Assembly (NCBI GenBank): GCA_963797005.1
Contig: CAWCOF010000018.1
Coordinates: forward strand, 1-64,000
From: AWTP1-13 sp963797005
GTDB taxonomy: Bacteria > Pseudomonadota > Alphaproteobacteria > Rhizobiales > Hyphomicrobiaceae
Length of the DNA: 64,000 nucleotides
Direction of reading: 5' to 3'
This document shows, in pieces, positions 9,220 to 17,199 of the stretch. How positions within the stretch are numbered: position 1 is the stretch's first letter; each line of letters begins with the position of its first letter. Below the pieces are notes generated by a model. The model did no database searches. It saw nothing but the letters and a program-made list of their open reading frames with translations, and was not told the DNA's origin. A program made the position numbers and the translations under genes.

Positions 9220-10325
9220 CTGCGTCTCCCGCTGTAGAAATCCCGGACGGTGTCGATCAGGTAGTCCTGCTCGGCGCGGCTCAGATGCTGATCGACGGGA
9301 AAGCTGATGGTTTCCCGGCAATGCCGCTCGGCAACCGGAAAATCGCCGGCCTTGTATCCCAGCGGACGCAGCGCATCCTGCAGGTGAAGCGGGATCGGAT
9401 AGTGGATCTTGGCCTCGATGCCGCGGGCAAGGCAGTGCTCGAGCAAGGCGTCGCGATCCTCGACGAAGAGCATGTAGAGCAGGAAGACGTTCCTGGTCTC
9501 TTTGCGGCGCGCGGGCACGCGCACCTGCGGCATCTCGCGAAAGCCCCGGTCGTAGTAGGCGGCCGCCGCCATGCGGCCTTCGACGATGGCGTGGATCTGG
9601 CGCACGATCCATTTGCCGACGACGGCCTGCAGGGAATCGAGCCGCGAGTTGTAGCCAAGCATCTCCATCTCGTCGCGATTGCGCAGCCCGTGGTTGCGCA
9701 GCAGGCGCACGCGGCGATTCATCTCGTCGTCATTGGTGACGACGATGCCCGCGTCTCCCCACACGTTGATGATCTTGAGCGGATGCATGGAGAACGCGGT
9801 GGCGTCGCCCCAGCTACCCACCCGCGTTCCGTTGTATTCCCCCATCAGGCTCTGGCAGCCGTCCTCGATGATCCGCAGGCGGTGCTTGCGCGCCAGCTCC
9901 ACGATCTTCGGCATCTCCGCCACGTCGCCCGTCAGGTGCACGGGCATGATCGCCTTAGTGTGCGGCGTGATCGCCTGCTCGATCTTGCCGGGATCGATGC
10001 AGAACGTATCGTCGCAATCGACGAGGACAATCCTGGCCCCGACCTCGGCGATGGCACCGACAGTGGCATAGAAGGTGTTGGCGGCCGTGATCACCTCGTC
10101 GCCGGCGCCGATCCCCAGCGCTCTCAGCGGGATCTTGAGCGCATCGGTTCCCGAGCCGACGCCGATGGCATGCTTGACGCCGACCGTGGCGGCAAACAGC
10201 TCCTCGAATTCCTGCACGGGCTTGCCGAGCGTGAAGTCGCCGCTCTTCACCAGGGCGCGCATCTCGTCGAATACGGCGTCGACCTCGGCGAACTGCTGGG
10301 CAAGCGGTGAGTAGCGGACACGCAT
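9216..10325 (-). CDS. DegT/DnrJ/EryC1-family sugar aminotransferase
   Basis: This is a 369-residue fold-type I PLP enzyme that transfers an amino group, usually from glutamate, to a keto-sugar nucleotide. The Schiff-base lysine is K184 in SMHPLKIINVWGDAG. The phosphate-binding GSGTDALK lies at about 58-64, the PLP-ring-contacting EDGCQS at about 154-159, and PVHLTGD at 128-134. It is intact. It is third in the minus-strand operon: E1 beta stops 48 bases upstream, and its own stop overlaps the next aminotransferase start by four bases. It is likely to act on a keto sugar made by the same operon. Confidence 0.85.
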   Translation of the reverse strand: MRVRYSPLAQQFAEVDAVFDEMRALVKSGDFTLGKPVQEFEELFAATVGVKHAIGVGSGTDALKIPLRALGIGAGDEVITAANTFYATVGAIAEVGARIVLVDCDDTFCIDPGKIEQAITPHTKAIMPVHLTGDVAEMPKIVELARKHRLRIIEDGCQSLMGEYNGTRVGSWGDATAFSMHPLKIINVWGDAGIVVTNDDEMNRRVRLLRNHGLRNRDEMEMLGYNSRLDSLQAVVGKWIVRQIHAIVEGRMAAAAYYDRGFREMPQVRVPARRKETRNVFLLYMLFVEDRDALLEHCLARGIEAKIHYPIPLHLQDALRPLGYKAGDFPVAERHCRETISFPVDQHLSRAEQDYLIDTVRDFYSGRRR

Positions 10326-10373
10326 GTCGGGTCACAACGGCTCTAGGGCGCGGCGCCGCACGGCGCGGCTTGC

Positions 10374-11472
10374 TCAGAAGGGGCCTTTGAAGAACGGGTC
10401 GGGGACATCGATCGGCAGGTCTTTGCGCTGCGCCTCCAGCGACCTCAGGGCGCCTTCCAGCTTCTCATCCCCCAAGCCCAGCAGCTTGCCCACCTCACGC
10501 ACGATGCGCTGCGAGTCCGGGTAGTAGCCGACCACCATGCCGCGCGAGCTCGGCGTTGGATGTTCCGGCAGACCCAGCCGCACCGGGGCAGACTTCAAGG
10601 CCGAGAAGCTTTCGCCGACAACGGCGGCAATGATCTCGCCCGCCGATGCCGTAACGCACGAAGCCGGTATCGACGGTCATCAGCCTGCCGGTCTTGGCCA
10701 CCGAGGCCAGGATCGGCGCCGTATTCAGCGGGCGCAGCACGCGCAGGTCGACGACCTCCGCCGAGCAGCCGATCTCTTCCAGCACATCGGCGGCGCGCAC
10801 GGCCTCCAGCACGGCATGCGACGTGGCAACGATGGTCACGTCCTCGCCCGGCCGCACCACACGCGGCCCATCGAGCGCAGCGCGGTAGTAGCCCTCCGGC
10901 ACATGCCCCGTGGCGTAGTGCAGGAACCGGTGCTCGATGAAGATCACCGGGTTGTCGTCCTCCACGGCCGCAATCAGCATGCCTTTGGCGTCGGCGGCAA
11001 AGGCGGGCATCACCACCTTGAGGCCGGGGAAATAGGAGAAAAGCGGCTCGAGGCTTTGCGAGTGCTCCGGCCCCTGCCCCCAGCCGCGCCCGATCACCAT
11101 GCGGATGACCAGCGGCACCTTGTGCCGCCCATTGCTTATGTAATGCGATTTCGCCGCGTTATTGACGATCTGCTCGATCGCCAGCAACGCGAACTCGACG
11201 CGATGGAAGCTGATGATCGGGCGCTGGCCGTTGAGCGCCGCGCCTACGGCAATGCCGACCGCGCCGTTCTCCGCCACCGGCATTTCGATGACGCGATTCT
11301 CGCCGAAGCGGGCGCCTATGCCCTTCAGCGTCCCCCACATGGAGGAGGGGTCGGCGACCCCCTGGGCGAACAGAAACGTGCTGTCGTCGCGCGCGAAGGA
11401 CTCGTTCAGTCCTTCGCGGATCGCGTCTGCGAGCGTGATCACGCGTTCCGGGGTCGCCAGGTGCAGGTTCAT
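10374..11472 (-). pseudogene. TPP-dependent dehydrogenase E1 beta-like subunit, one frameshift
   Basis: This resembles the beta subunit of 2-oxo acid dehydrogenase E1 and the C-terminal half of transketolase. The frame from 11472 (MNLHLATPERVITLADAIREGL) runs to GFVRYGIGG, and the rest continues in another frame as LKSAPVRLGLPEHPTPSS to the stop at 10374. An extra base near 10638 accounts for the shift, since its removal gives GIGGEIIAAVVGESFSAL. Repaired length is about 366 residues. Family landmarks are EMPVAENGAVGIAVGAAL, SFHRVEFALLAIEQIVNNAAK (the pyrimidine-domain helix) and the transketolase C-terminal domain from about residue 195. ATGA overlap with E1 alpha upstream means equal expression of the two subunits. 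Confidence 0.75.
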
Positions 11473-12470
11473 GCGTACACATGCCGGTTGGCCTGACTGG
11501 CGTCAGGCAGGGGAGCGGCGAGCGCGAACGCATGGGCGTCCTCGATCTCCGCCTTGATCCGCGCCACCATCGCCCCCTCCTTGTCGGCCGTCAGGGAGGC
11601 GCCGAGGCGGGTGCGCAACCGCTGCAGCGGACAGCGCACCTCCCACGTCTCGTACTCGGCCTGGGTGCGGTAGCCGATGTGATTGTCGAAGTTCGGCCCG
11701 CAATGCTCACGCCACCGGTAGGTGTCGAGCAGCAGGAACGCCGGGCCGGCCCCATCGCGAGCGCGGGCAACCGCCTCCGACGCCAGCCGGAAGGCTTCCT
11801 CGATATCGTTGCCGTCGCCGTGCAGCGCCTGCATGCCGTGCGCACGCGCGACATCGCTCAACGGTCGATCGGGCTGGCGCTGCCGCAGGTGGGTGTAGAC
11901 CGAGTAGAGGTTGTTCTCGCACACGAAGATCACGGGCAATCGGTGGAGCGAAGCGAAATTAGCGCTCTCGTGGAACACGCCTTCCTCGATCGAGGCGTCG
12001 CCGAAGAAGGCCGCCGTGACCTTGCCGTTGCGCAGGCGCTTGTCTGCAAGCGCGCTTCCGACGGCAATGGGGATGGAGCTCGATACGATGGGGATGCTGG
12101 CCATCATGCCCTTATCGACGTCCATGAGATGCATGGAGCCGCCGCGCCCGCCGACGCAGCCTGCGGCTTTGCCGCAGATCTCGGCCAGCATGCGCCTGAG
12201 GTCGCCATCCTTGGCGAGGTAGTGGGCGTGGCAGCGATGCGTGCTGTAGACCTTGTCGGTTTGCGCCAGGGCCTCGCATACGCCGACGGCCGCCGCCTCC
12301 TGGCCAATCGAAAGATGCACCGGGCAGCGCATTTGCCCCTCGCCGTAGTGATCGGCGATTGCCTCCTCCACCAGCCGGATGCGCAGCATCTTGCTGTAGA
12401 GCTCGAGCAGCCGCTCTTCGGCCAGGGCAGGCACGATCTGGGGCCTGCTCTTCAGGGCGGTCTTGCTCAT
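11469..12470 (-). CDS. TPP-dependent dehydrogenase E1 alpha-like subunit
   Basis: This is a 333-residue alpha subunit of a thiamine-diphosphate enzyme of the pyruvate/acetoin dehydrogenase type. The start at 12470 (MSKTALKSRP) fits the family. The TPP-Mg motif runs from GDAS at 157-160 to NN at 186-187 (GDASIEEG...FVCENN). The IGQEAAAVG at 55-63 and the GGRGGSMHLMD loop at 108-117 are also typical. It leads a five-gene minus-strand operon with E1 beta, two sugar aminotransferases and a deacetylase. There is no E2 lipoyl acyltransferase or E3 nearby, so it may transfer an activated two-carbon or aldehyde unit to a sugar rather than to CoA. That role is inference. Confidence 0.8.
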   Translation of the reverse strand: MSKTALKSRPQIVPALAEERLLELYSKMLRIRLVEEAIADHYGEGQMRCPVHLSIGQEAAAVGVCEALAQTDKVYSTHRCHAHYLAKDGDLRRMLAEICGKAAGCVGGRGGSMHLMDVDKGMMASIPIVSSSIPIAVGSALADKRLRNGKVTAAFFGDASIEEGVFHESANFASLHRLPVIFVCENNLYSVYTHLRQRQPDRPLSDVARAHGMQALHGDGNDIEEAFRLASEAVARARDGAGPAFLLLDTYRWREHCGPNFDNHIGYRTQAEYETWEVRCPLQRLRTRLGASLTADKEGAMVARIKAEIEDAHAFALAAPLPDASQANRHVYA

Positions 12471-12563
12471 GCAGCCCCCCAAATCCCACTGCGGATGCCG
12501 ACAGGCATTTTCTTTCTTTTCCCCCTTTTTGGCGGCTGGTTGGACATTCCAAGCCCTTAAATA

Positions 12564-12573
12564 CGATATATCG
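12564..12573. promoter_or_regulatory. Palindrome CGATATATCG upstream of the E1 operon
   Basis: This is a perfect ten-base palindrome in an AT-rich patch, 94 bases upstream of the E1 alpha start. Related inverted repeats with GATAT/ATATC arms recur at 12760, 16952 and 34268, upstream of other units in the same glycan locus. It may be an operator, but no regulator is identified. Confidence 0.3.
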
Positions 12574-12753
12574 GCAGCACTATCTCGGCCCGGCAAACCT
12601 GTCTATCGGCTCCCCGCAATATCAACCGGGAATTTGCGCTTCAGCCTGATTGCCTCGCGACACCGGCCGATAACTGGATCTATCACGCTGATCCAATTAG
12701 AATACTTCGCCCGGAGGGCAGCCGAAGAAAAGACCGATCATTTCGGATGAGCG

Positions 12754-12778
12754 AATAATATATCGGATATAAGTTATT
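12754..12778. promoter_or_regulatory. Inverted repeat ATATC-G-GATAT with outer AATAA/TTATT arms
   Basis: The inner arms ATATC (12760-12764) and GATAT (12766-12770) are separated by one G. Outer arms AATAA (12754-12758) and TTATT (12774-12778) extend the symmetry. It lies about 190 bases upstream of the SDR start and about 290 upstream of E1 alpha. A regulatory role is inferred from position and from similar repeats elsewhere in the locus. Confidence 0.3.
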
Positions 12779-12965
12779 CCTTGGTGCCTTATTCTCTGTG
12801 CATAGCTCAGGCTTTTACCGGGCCGACGATTGCGGGGGTTCCATCTGTTCGGCAAGAAACAATCCGTGGGAGACGCAAGGACAGCAAAGCGTCGAGCACC
12901 GCGCTGCTGACGGATGCCGCTGCGCTGATCGCGCGCAGGCCCCGCCATGAGAAAGACACCCAATC

Positions 12966-13886
12966 GTGACCGCCGCACAATCGATTGTCATTACGGGGGC
13001 AAGTTCCGGCATCGGCGCCGCCTTGACCAAGGCGTTCGCCGCAGACGGGCACCGCCTGTTCATCTGCGCGCGGCGCTCCGACCGACTGAGGCAGGTTGCC
13101 CAAGGTCTTCCGTCCGTCCTGCACGAGACCTGCGACGTGACCTGCGAGTCCGACGTGTCGCGTTTCTTCACTCGGGTGCGCGAGCGCACGCCCTCGGTCG
13201 ACGTTCTATTCCATTGCGCCGCCGTCATGGGTCCGATCGGCCCCATAACGGAGGTCGACAGCGAGGCGTGGCTGGGCGCGCTCAAGACCGACCTGTTCGG
13301 TGCCGTGCTCGTCATCAAGCACGCCGCGCCCTTGATGAGAAACGCAAGGCGTCCGCGCATCCTGCTGCTCTCAGGAGGCGGCGCCTTCGATCCGATGCCG
13401 AACTTGAGCGCCTACGGCGTCTCGAAGGCCGGCATCGTCCGACTTGCCGAGACGCTTGCAGTGGAACTGGCGCCGCACAACATCGCTGTCAACGTCTTCG
13501 CGCCCGGCTTCGTGGCCACCGAGATCTTCGATACGATGCTCGCGGCCGGACCGGAACGCGGCGGCGTACTCTACGACACCGTCCTCAAGCTTCTCAAAGA
13601 TTGGCAGGAGGACGACATCACCCTTCCGATCGCATGCGCGCGCTATCTGATCTCGGACGCGGCTGCCGGCCTGACGGGGAAGACGATCAGCGCCCGCTTC
13701 GATCCCTGGGGCGAGCCGGAATTCGCAGAATGCCTCAGCGACATCGTCGCATCGCGGATCTACGCGACCCAGCGCACCAACCTCGAGCACGTCAAGGGCG
13801 AACCTTTCGCCGCGCGGCTCGTTGAAGCCGTGGAGCGGCGCGATCGGCGACGCAATGCCGCCCGCGCCGCAACCAGGCCCAAATGA
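12966..13886 (+). CDS. Short-chain dehydrogenase/reductase
   Basis: The protein has 306 residues and starts at a GTG (12966, MTAAQSIVITGASSGIG). The NAD(P)-binding TGASSGIG is at residues 10-17, the structural NAG-like motif is HCAAVMG at about 83-89, and the catalytic Tyr150 and Lys154 are in SAYGVSKAG with Ser near 136. This is the classical SDR pattern, so it oxidises or reduces a hydroxyl/keto pair with NAD(P). The tail beyond residue 250 is longer than usual and ends in an arginine-rich stretch. It is likely to modify a sugar or an attached group in the glycan pathway. The substrate cannot be told. Confidence 0.8.
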   Translation: MTAAQSIVITGASSGIGAALTKAFAADGHRLFICARRSDRLRQVAQGLPSVLHETCDVTCESDVSRFFTRVRERTPSVDVLFHCAAVMGPIGPITEVDSEAWLGALKTDLFGAVLVIKHAAPLMRNARRPRILLLSGGGAFDPMPNLSAYGVSKAGIVRLAETLAVELAPHNIAVNVFAPGFVATEIFDTMLAAGPERGGVLYDTVLKLLKDWQEDDITLPIACARYLISDAAAGLTGKTISARFDPWGEPEFAECLSDIVASRIYATQRTNLEHVKGEPFAARLVEAVERRDRRRNAARAATRPK

Positions 13887-13956
13887 GCGCCCCCAGCGAC
13901 GCGCCCTGTGGCGGCCGGGGCGCTGGCGCATTTTTCGGACCGGTGGAGGACAAGCC

Positions 13957-14193
13957 ATGAACATGCAGAGCCGCTTCGGCAACGGACACTCGACACCGGC
14001 AGCGCTCGAAGATCTGCTGAAGAGGATCAGGTCGGAGGAGAACGGGATATTTGAGCTCGCCTCCTTCGGGGACGGCTGGACTGCATCGATTTCCGACGAC
14101 TGCTCGGAAGAGGACATCGCGGCTCATGGCGACACGCCCTACGCCGCCGTGGCCGGTCTCATCGCCGAGCTTGCGAAGCGGCGCGCGCCCTGA
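13957..14193 (+). CDS. Small conserved-looking protein of unknown function
   Basis: This is a 78-residue protein starting at 13957, with GGTGGAGGA just upstream as a strong ribosome-binding site. It reads MNMQSRFGNGHSTPAALEDLLKRI and then a beta-rich centre (GIFELASFGDGWTASISDD) and a C-terminal helix (TPYAAVAGLIAELAKRR). The pattern of aromatic-rich strands followed by a TP-AAVAGLI-L helix resembles small proteins with a HicB-like or phage-associated fold, but I cannot assign a family. It follows the SDR gene by 70 bases on the same strand and converges on the radical SAM gene. Confidence 0.6.
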   Translation: MNMQSRFGNGHSTPAALEDLLKRIRSEENGIFELASFGDGWTASISDDCSEEDIAAHGDTPYAAVAGLIAELAKRRAP

Positions 14194-14305
14194 CGGCAGC
14201 CCCACCGCGATCATCCTGCCTCGGGGCTCGCCGCCCGCCGGGCTGGCGGCAACCTGAACCGACGAGCCCTCTTGCAGTTCCCGTCTTGTGAAACCGCAGA
14301 CCCGT

Positions 14306-15436
14306 TCAGACGAAATTGATGTGCATCGGCGGCTCGCTGCCCTTGGTCGCCTCGATCGGGACGACGCCCTTCACATGGTTGTCGAGCGCTTCATTGAACT
14401 TGTGCTGCAGGCAAAGCGTCGGGCAGCTCACCTGGGCGTTGAAGGTGGGCGATGCCAGGTGGTTGACGACCTCCCAATACTCGTCGCTGAAGACGATATC
14501 CTTGAAGCGACGCTCGCAAATGTTGCCGAGATGGAATTTCTTGTAGCGCTCGTTGAACATCATTGAGCATGGCGCCACCAGGCCGGTGCCGGACATCTGC
14601 ACCAGGAAGGGCACGCCGTAGCAGCGCTGGTAGGAGCGTGTGCCCTTGGCCTCGATCTTCGACCATTTGACCACGACCTTGTATTCGTCGTCCGAGTAGG
14701 TCTCCGCTTCGCGCAGCTTGTCGTAGAAGGTCTCGTATTTCTGATAGTCGACGCCGAGCGAGCCGTCCTCGTCATCGCTGCAATGCTTGAGAACGAGGTA
14801 GTCCGGACGCAGCGAGGCGCCCAATCTGGCGAGCGGCACGATCTGGTCCTCGTACTCGGGCATGACCACCATCTGCATGCCGATCGTCACGTCGAGGCCG
14901 TCGCGGCGCTTGATCTCCATCATATCGCGGATGTTCTGGCAGACCCGATCGAACCACGATTCCTTGGCCCCCATGATCTCCGCATAACGGCCCTTCTCGC
15001 CGGCGGAGAAGTTGATCCGCAGGTAGGTGAGATGGGGAAGGATCTGCTCGGCGCGGCGCCTGGTGATGGTCAAGCCGTTCGAGGCGCACGCCATCGAGAT
15101 GCCGTTCTGGCTTCCGCGAACGATCGTCTCGATGAACACCGGTGATATCGAGCTCTCGCCATCGCCCACCAGGCTGATGCCGCGCACGCCGATATCGGCG
15201 CAGTCATCCAGGAAGTTATAGGCAACGTCCTTCGTGATGACGTGGTTGGCATTCTCCTGCAGCATCGCGTAGCAGAAATGGCAGCCGTAGTTGCAGGCGC
15301 GCGTCAACGCGATATCGACGGTTATCGGGGCGAACCGCTCGCCGCGCTCCCATTGCGCCAGGCGATCGGCGTGCCAAGCGATCTTGGTCCCATCGAGAAT
15401 GAGTTCCTTGCCTTCGAGGATGACAGGTTCGCCCAT
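14306..15436 (-). CDS. Radical SAM enzyme with a second cysteine-rich C-terminal region
   Basis: The protein has 376 residues from the ATG at 15436. The [4Fe-4S]/SAM motif CxxxCxxC is at Cys48, Cys52 and Cys55 (TRACNYGCHFCYAML). The SAM-binding GGE-like segment is VGDGESS and the TIM-barrel strands follow to about residue 250. The C-terminal part has more cysteines (RCYGVPF, VAPCSMMFN, GNICERRF, SCPTLCLQHKFNE) in a pattern like SPASM/twitch domains that bind auxiliary clusters. Family members modify peptides, sugars or cofactors by radical chemistry. It follows a 417-residue unknown gene (stop 15548) on the same strand, and together they look like a two-gene unit in the glycan locus. Confidence 0.75.
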   Translation of the reverse strand: MGEPVILEGKELILDGTKIAWHADRLAQWERGERFAPITVDIALTRACNYGCHFCYAMLQENANHVITKDVAYNFLDDCADIGVRGISLVGDGESSISPVFIETIVRGSQNGISMACASNGLTITRRRAEQILPHLTYLRINFSAGEKGRYAEIMGAKESWFDRVCQNIRDMMEIKRRDGLDVTIGMQMVVMPEYEDQIVPLARLGASLRPDYLVLKHCSDDEDGSLGVDYQKYETFYDKLREAETYSDDEYKVVVKWSKIEAKGTRSYQRCYGVPFLVQMSGTGLVAPCSMMFNERYKKFHLGNICERRFKDIVFSDEYWEVVNHLASPTFNAQVSCPTLCLQHKFNEALDNHVKGVVPIEATKGSEPPMHINFV

Positions 15437-15547
15437 TTTTCCCTCGTCGATTGATCCTTGCTGCCGCTCGCCTCGACCCTCGAGGAGCGCAAACTCGCGC
15501 GCCTGCCGCGGACGCCGCACAACAGGACACGTCAACTCAACCGCAAC

Positions 15548-16801
15548 TCAAGAGAGCCGGCGCAGCGGGCTCGTATCCCTGGCCCGGTCTGCGACCAGGT
15601 CGATCGTCGGTTCCAGATCCCGTCGCAGGCGATGCTCCAGCCGGCGCATGAGGTTGGGTTTTTCCGCGGTCGCCACGCGCTCGGAAAAGTCCACGATCAA
15701 CCGCACATCGTAGCCGTATTTGTTCTTCTCGATGCGCAGCACCCGCATGTCGTCAGGATAGACGCCCTGCGACTGGAGAAACGCCGCCAGGACGCGGTTT
15801 GTCTTTTCCATCCGTCGGTCCGCCGAAAGGCCCTGCCACGCCTTGCCTGGCGGTGCGTGGAAGAAGTTCGTGCCCTGCTCGCTGAGCGTCTGCGCGCGAT
15901 ACGCGTCATAGGCCTGTCTGGCGAGGCGCGCCGCCAGCGTGAACGGCGCCCCTGCATTGACCGGCAGCAGCACGCCGCTGACAGGAGGCTCGCTGTCCTT
16001 GTCGAGGAGCGATGCGAGCACCCTGAGGACGGCATGATCGGCAACTTCCTGGATCGGCAGCTTTTGCGCGACCTTGCAGAGCAGATCGAGGGCAGCCCGC
16101 TGCGACGACTTGGTGGCGCCCGCATGCCGCGCCGTTTGCACGATGTGTGTCTTTGGGTCGACCGAAAGCATGAGCGCAACGCCCTGCTCCCGACCGACAG
16201 CCTGCACCAGGCCAGTGTTCGATTGTTCCCCTTCGCCCTCGTGCGCGACAGCGTCCAGCGCGGCTGTCAGGCCGGCGCGAAAGTGAGGATTGACATCGCC
16301 GAACGCCGACGCCTCGTCGCGTTCCCAATCAAGGCGAGCGCGGCTCACCTGCGCGTGAACGCCGGGCTGCTGGCGATCCGGCCGATAGGCCGGCTTCGCG
16401 CCATTGGCCTGCGCAACCTCGACCTGGGAGCCGAGCCGGATGTCGGCCGCGGTCAGGAGCACGCCGTCTCGTTCCATCTCCAGTTCCGGCGTGCAGAACC
16501 TTGCAAGCGTTTGCCGCAGCTCCGGCAGCCGTTCGGCGGGAACCGTCGAGCTGCGAAAGCGGATGGCGACGGTATCCAGCCCGCCCATGCGCGCCGATTC
16601 CACCATGCCGGCGATGCCGAGCACGGGGTCCGCATCGGGAACCCAGAAGTCGAGGAAGCTATTGGCCACGTTGTGCTGGCGAAGCGTATCAACCAACGCT
16701 CGGTTGAACATCTCGACAAGTCTCTCGTAGTCGAGCGGCTCGACCCCAGGTTCGCCGCGGACGGCCGCCGCCAAGCTCTTTCGTCCTTCAATGACAGTCA
16801 T
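15548..16801 (-). CDS. Hypothetical protein upstream of the radical SAM gene
   Basis: The protein has 417 residues and I cannot assign a family. It starts at 16801 (MTVIEGRKSL). An N-terminal region of about 120 residues (LVEMFNRALVDTLRQ, NSFLDFWVPDADPVLGIAG, DTVAIRFRSSTVP) is followed by an alanine/arginine-rich centre. A conserved-looking C-terminal block runs VYPDDMRVLRIEKNKYGYDVRLIVDFSERVA then RRLEHRLRRDLEPTIDLVADRARDTSPLRRLS. No signal peptide or membrane segment is seen. The C-terminal alpha-beta block could be a small ferredoxin-like or NifU-like fold, but that is guesswork. It is transcribed with the radical SAM gene 112 bases downstream and divergently from the GT2 gene at 17200. 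Confidence 0.6.
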   Translation of the reverse strand: MTVIEGRKSLAAAVRGEPGVEPLDYERLVEMFNRALVDTLRQHNVANSFLDFWVPDADPVLGIAGMVESARMGGLDTVAIRFRSSTVPAERLPELRQTLARFCTPELEMERDGVLLTAADIRLGSQVEVAQANGAKPAYRPDRQQPGVHAQVSRARLDWERDEASAFGDVNPHFRAGLTAALDAVAHEGEGEQSNTGLVQAVGREQGVALMLSVDPKTHIVQTARHAGATKSSQRAALDLLCKVAQKLPIQEVADHAVLRVLASLLDKDSEPPVSGVLLPVNAGAPFTLAARLARQAYDAYRAQTLSEQGTNFFHAPPGKAWQGLSADRRMEKTNRVLAAFLQSQGVYPDDMRVLRIEKNKYGYDVRLIVDFSERVATAEKPNLMRRLEHRLRRDLEPTIDLVADRARDTSPLRRLS

Positions 16802-17199
16802 TGCTCCCCAACCCGACTGCGGCCCGCACGGTCAGGCCGTTCATCTCGACGATGTCTTTGTCGAACCAAGGCGCACCTCTACCATGCGCAGCATTGGGCA
16901 AATTCGAGTGTCGTCGCTTTTCCACCGCTCGATAACTCTCTTGGATATTCTATATCTGATATTATTTATCCGGGCTTTCGCCATCAACGCTCTTCGCACT
17001 GCAACTCATCGCCCGCATTTTCGCGCGTAGACCATGATTTGCGGACGGTCGCAATGCATACATATCAACAGCTGCAAGCGCGGCTCGCCTTGACTTCGAT
17101 CCCATTGGGCTGTCATCGACGCTTTCTCGGCGCGTGGTCCCAATCAGCCCCTCGGCGCCAAAGACCTGACTTGTTCTTTCGACAATCGGGCTGGAGATT
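16802..17199. other. Divergent intergenic region before the GT2 gene
   Basis: About 400 bases carry no supported gene. The centre (16925-16970) is AT-rich and holds a GATAT-type inverted repeat. Promoters for the minus-strand 417-residue gene and the plus-strand GT2 gene should lie here; I cannot place them exactly. Confidence 0.55.
16952..16962. promoter_or_regulatory. Inverted repeat ATATC-T-GATAT
   Basis: The eleven-base element has arms ATATC and GATAT around a single T. It differs from the element at 12760-12770 only in the central base. It lies about 240 bases upstream of the GT2 start (17200) and 150 upstream of the divergent gene start (16801). The match between two intergenic regions of one locus suggests a shared operator. 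Confidence 0.3.

Larger units (their letters stand above)
12471..12965. other. Divergent intergenic region between the E1 operon and the SDR gene
   Basis: About 495 bases carry no gene I can support. The stretch from 12540 to 12785 is clearly more AT-rich than its surroundings and has two GATAT/ATATC palindromes, described separately. It must hold the promoters of the minus-strand E1 operon (start 12470) and the plus-strand SDR gene (start 12966). I cannot fix -35 and -10 boxes with confidence. Confidence 0.6.

Noticed and set aside
14230..14250. GCCGCC/GGCGGC hairpin as a terminator between the small gene and the radical SAM gene
   Set aside because: The stem is only six bases of simple GC sequence without a T run, and such hairpins are common by chance in this genome.
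13957..15436. The 78-residue protein next to the radical SAM gene as a peptide natural product precursor
   Set aside because: The small protein looks like an ordinary folded protein without a leader/core layout or repeated cysteines. It is on the opposite strand in a convergent arrangement, so no operon supports it.
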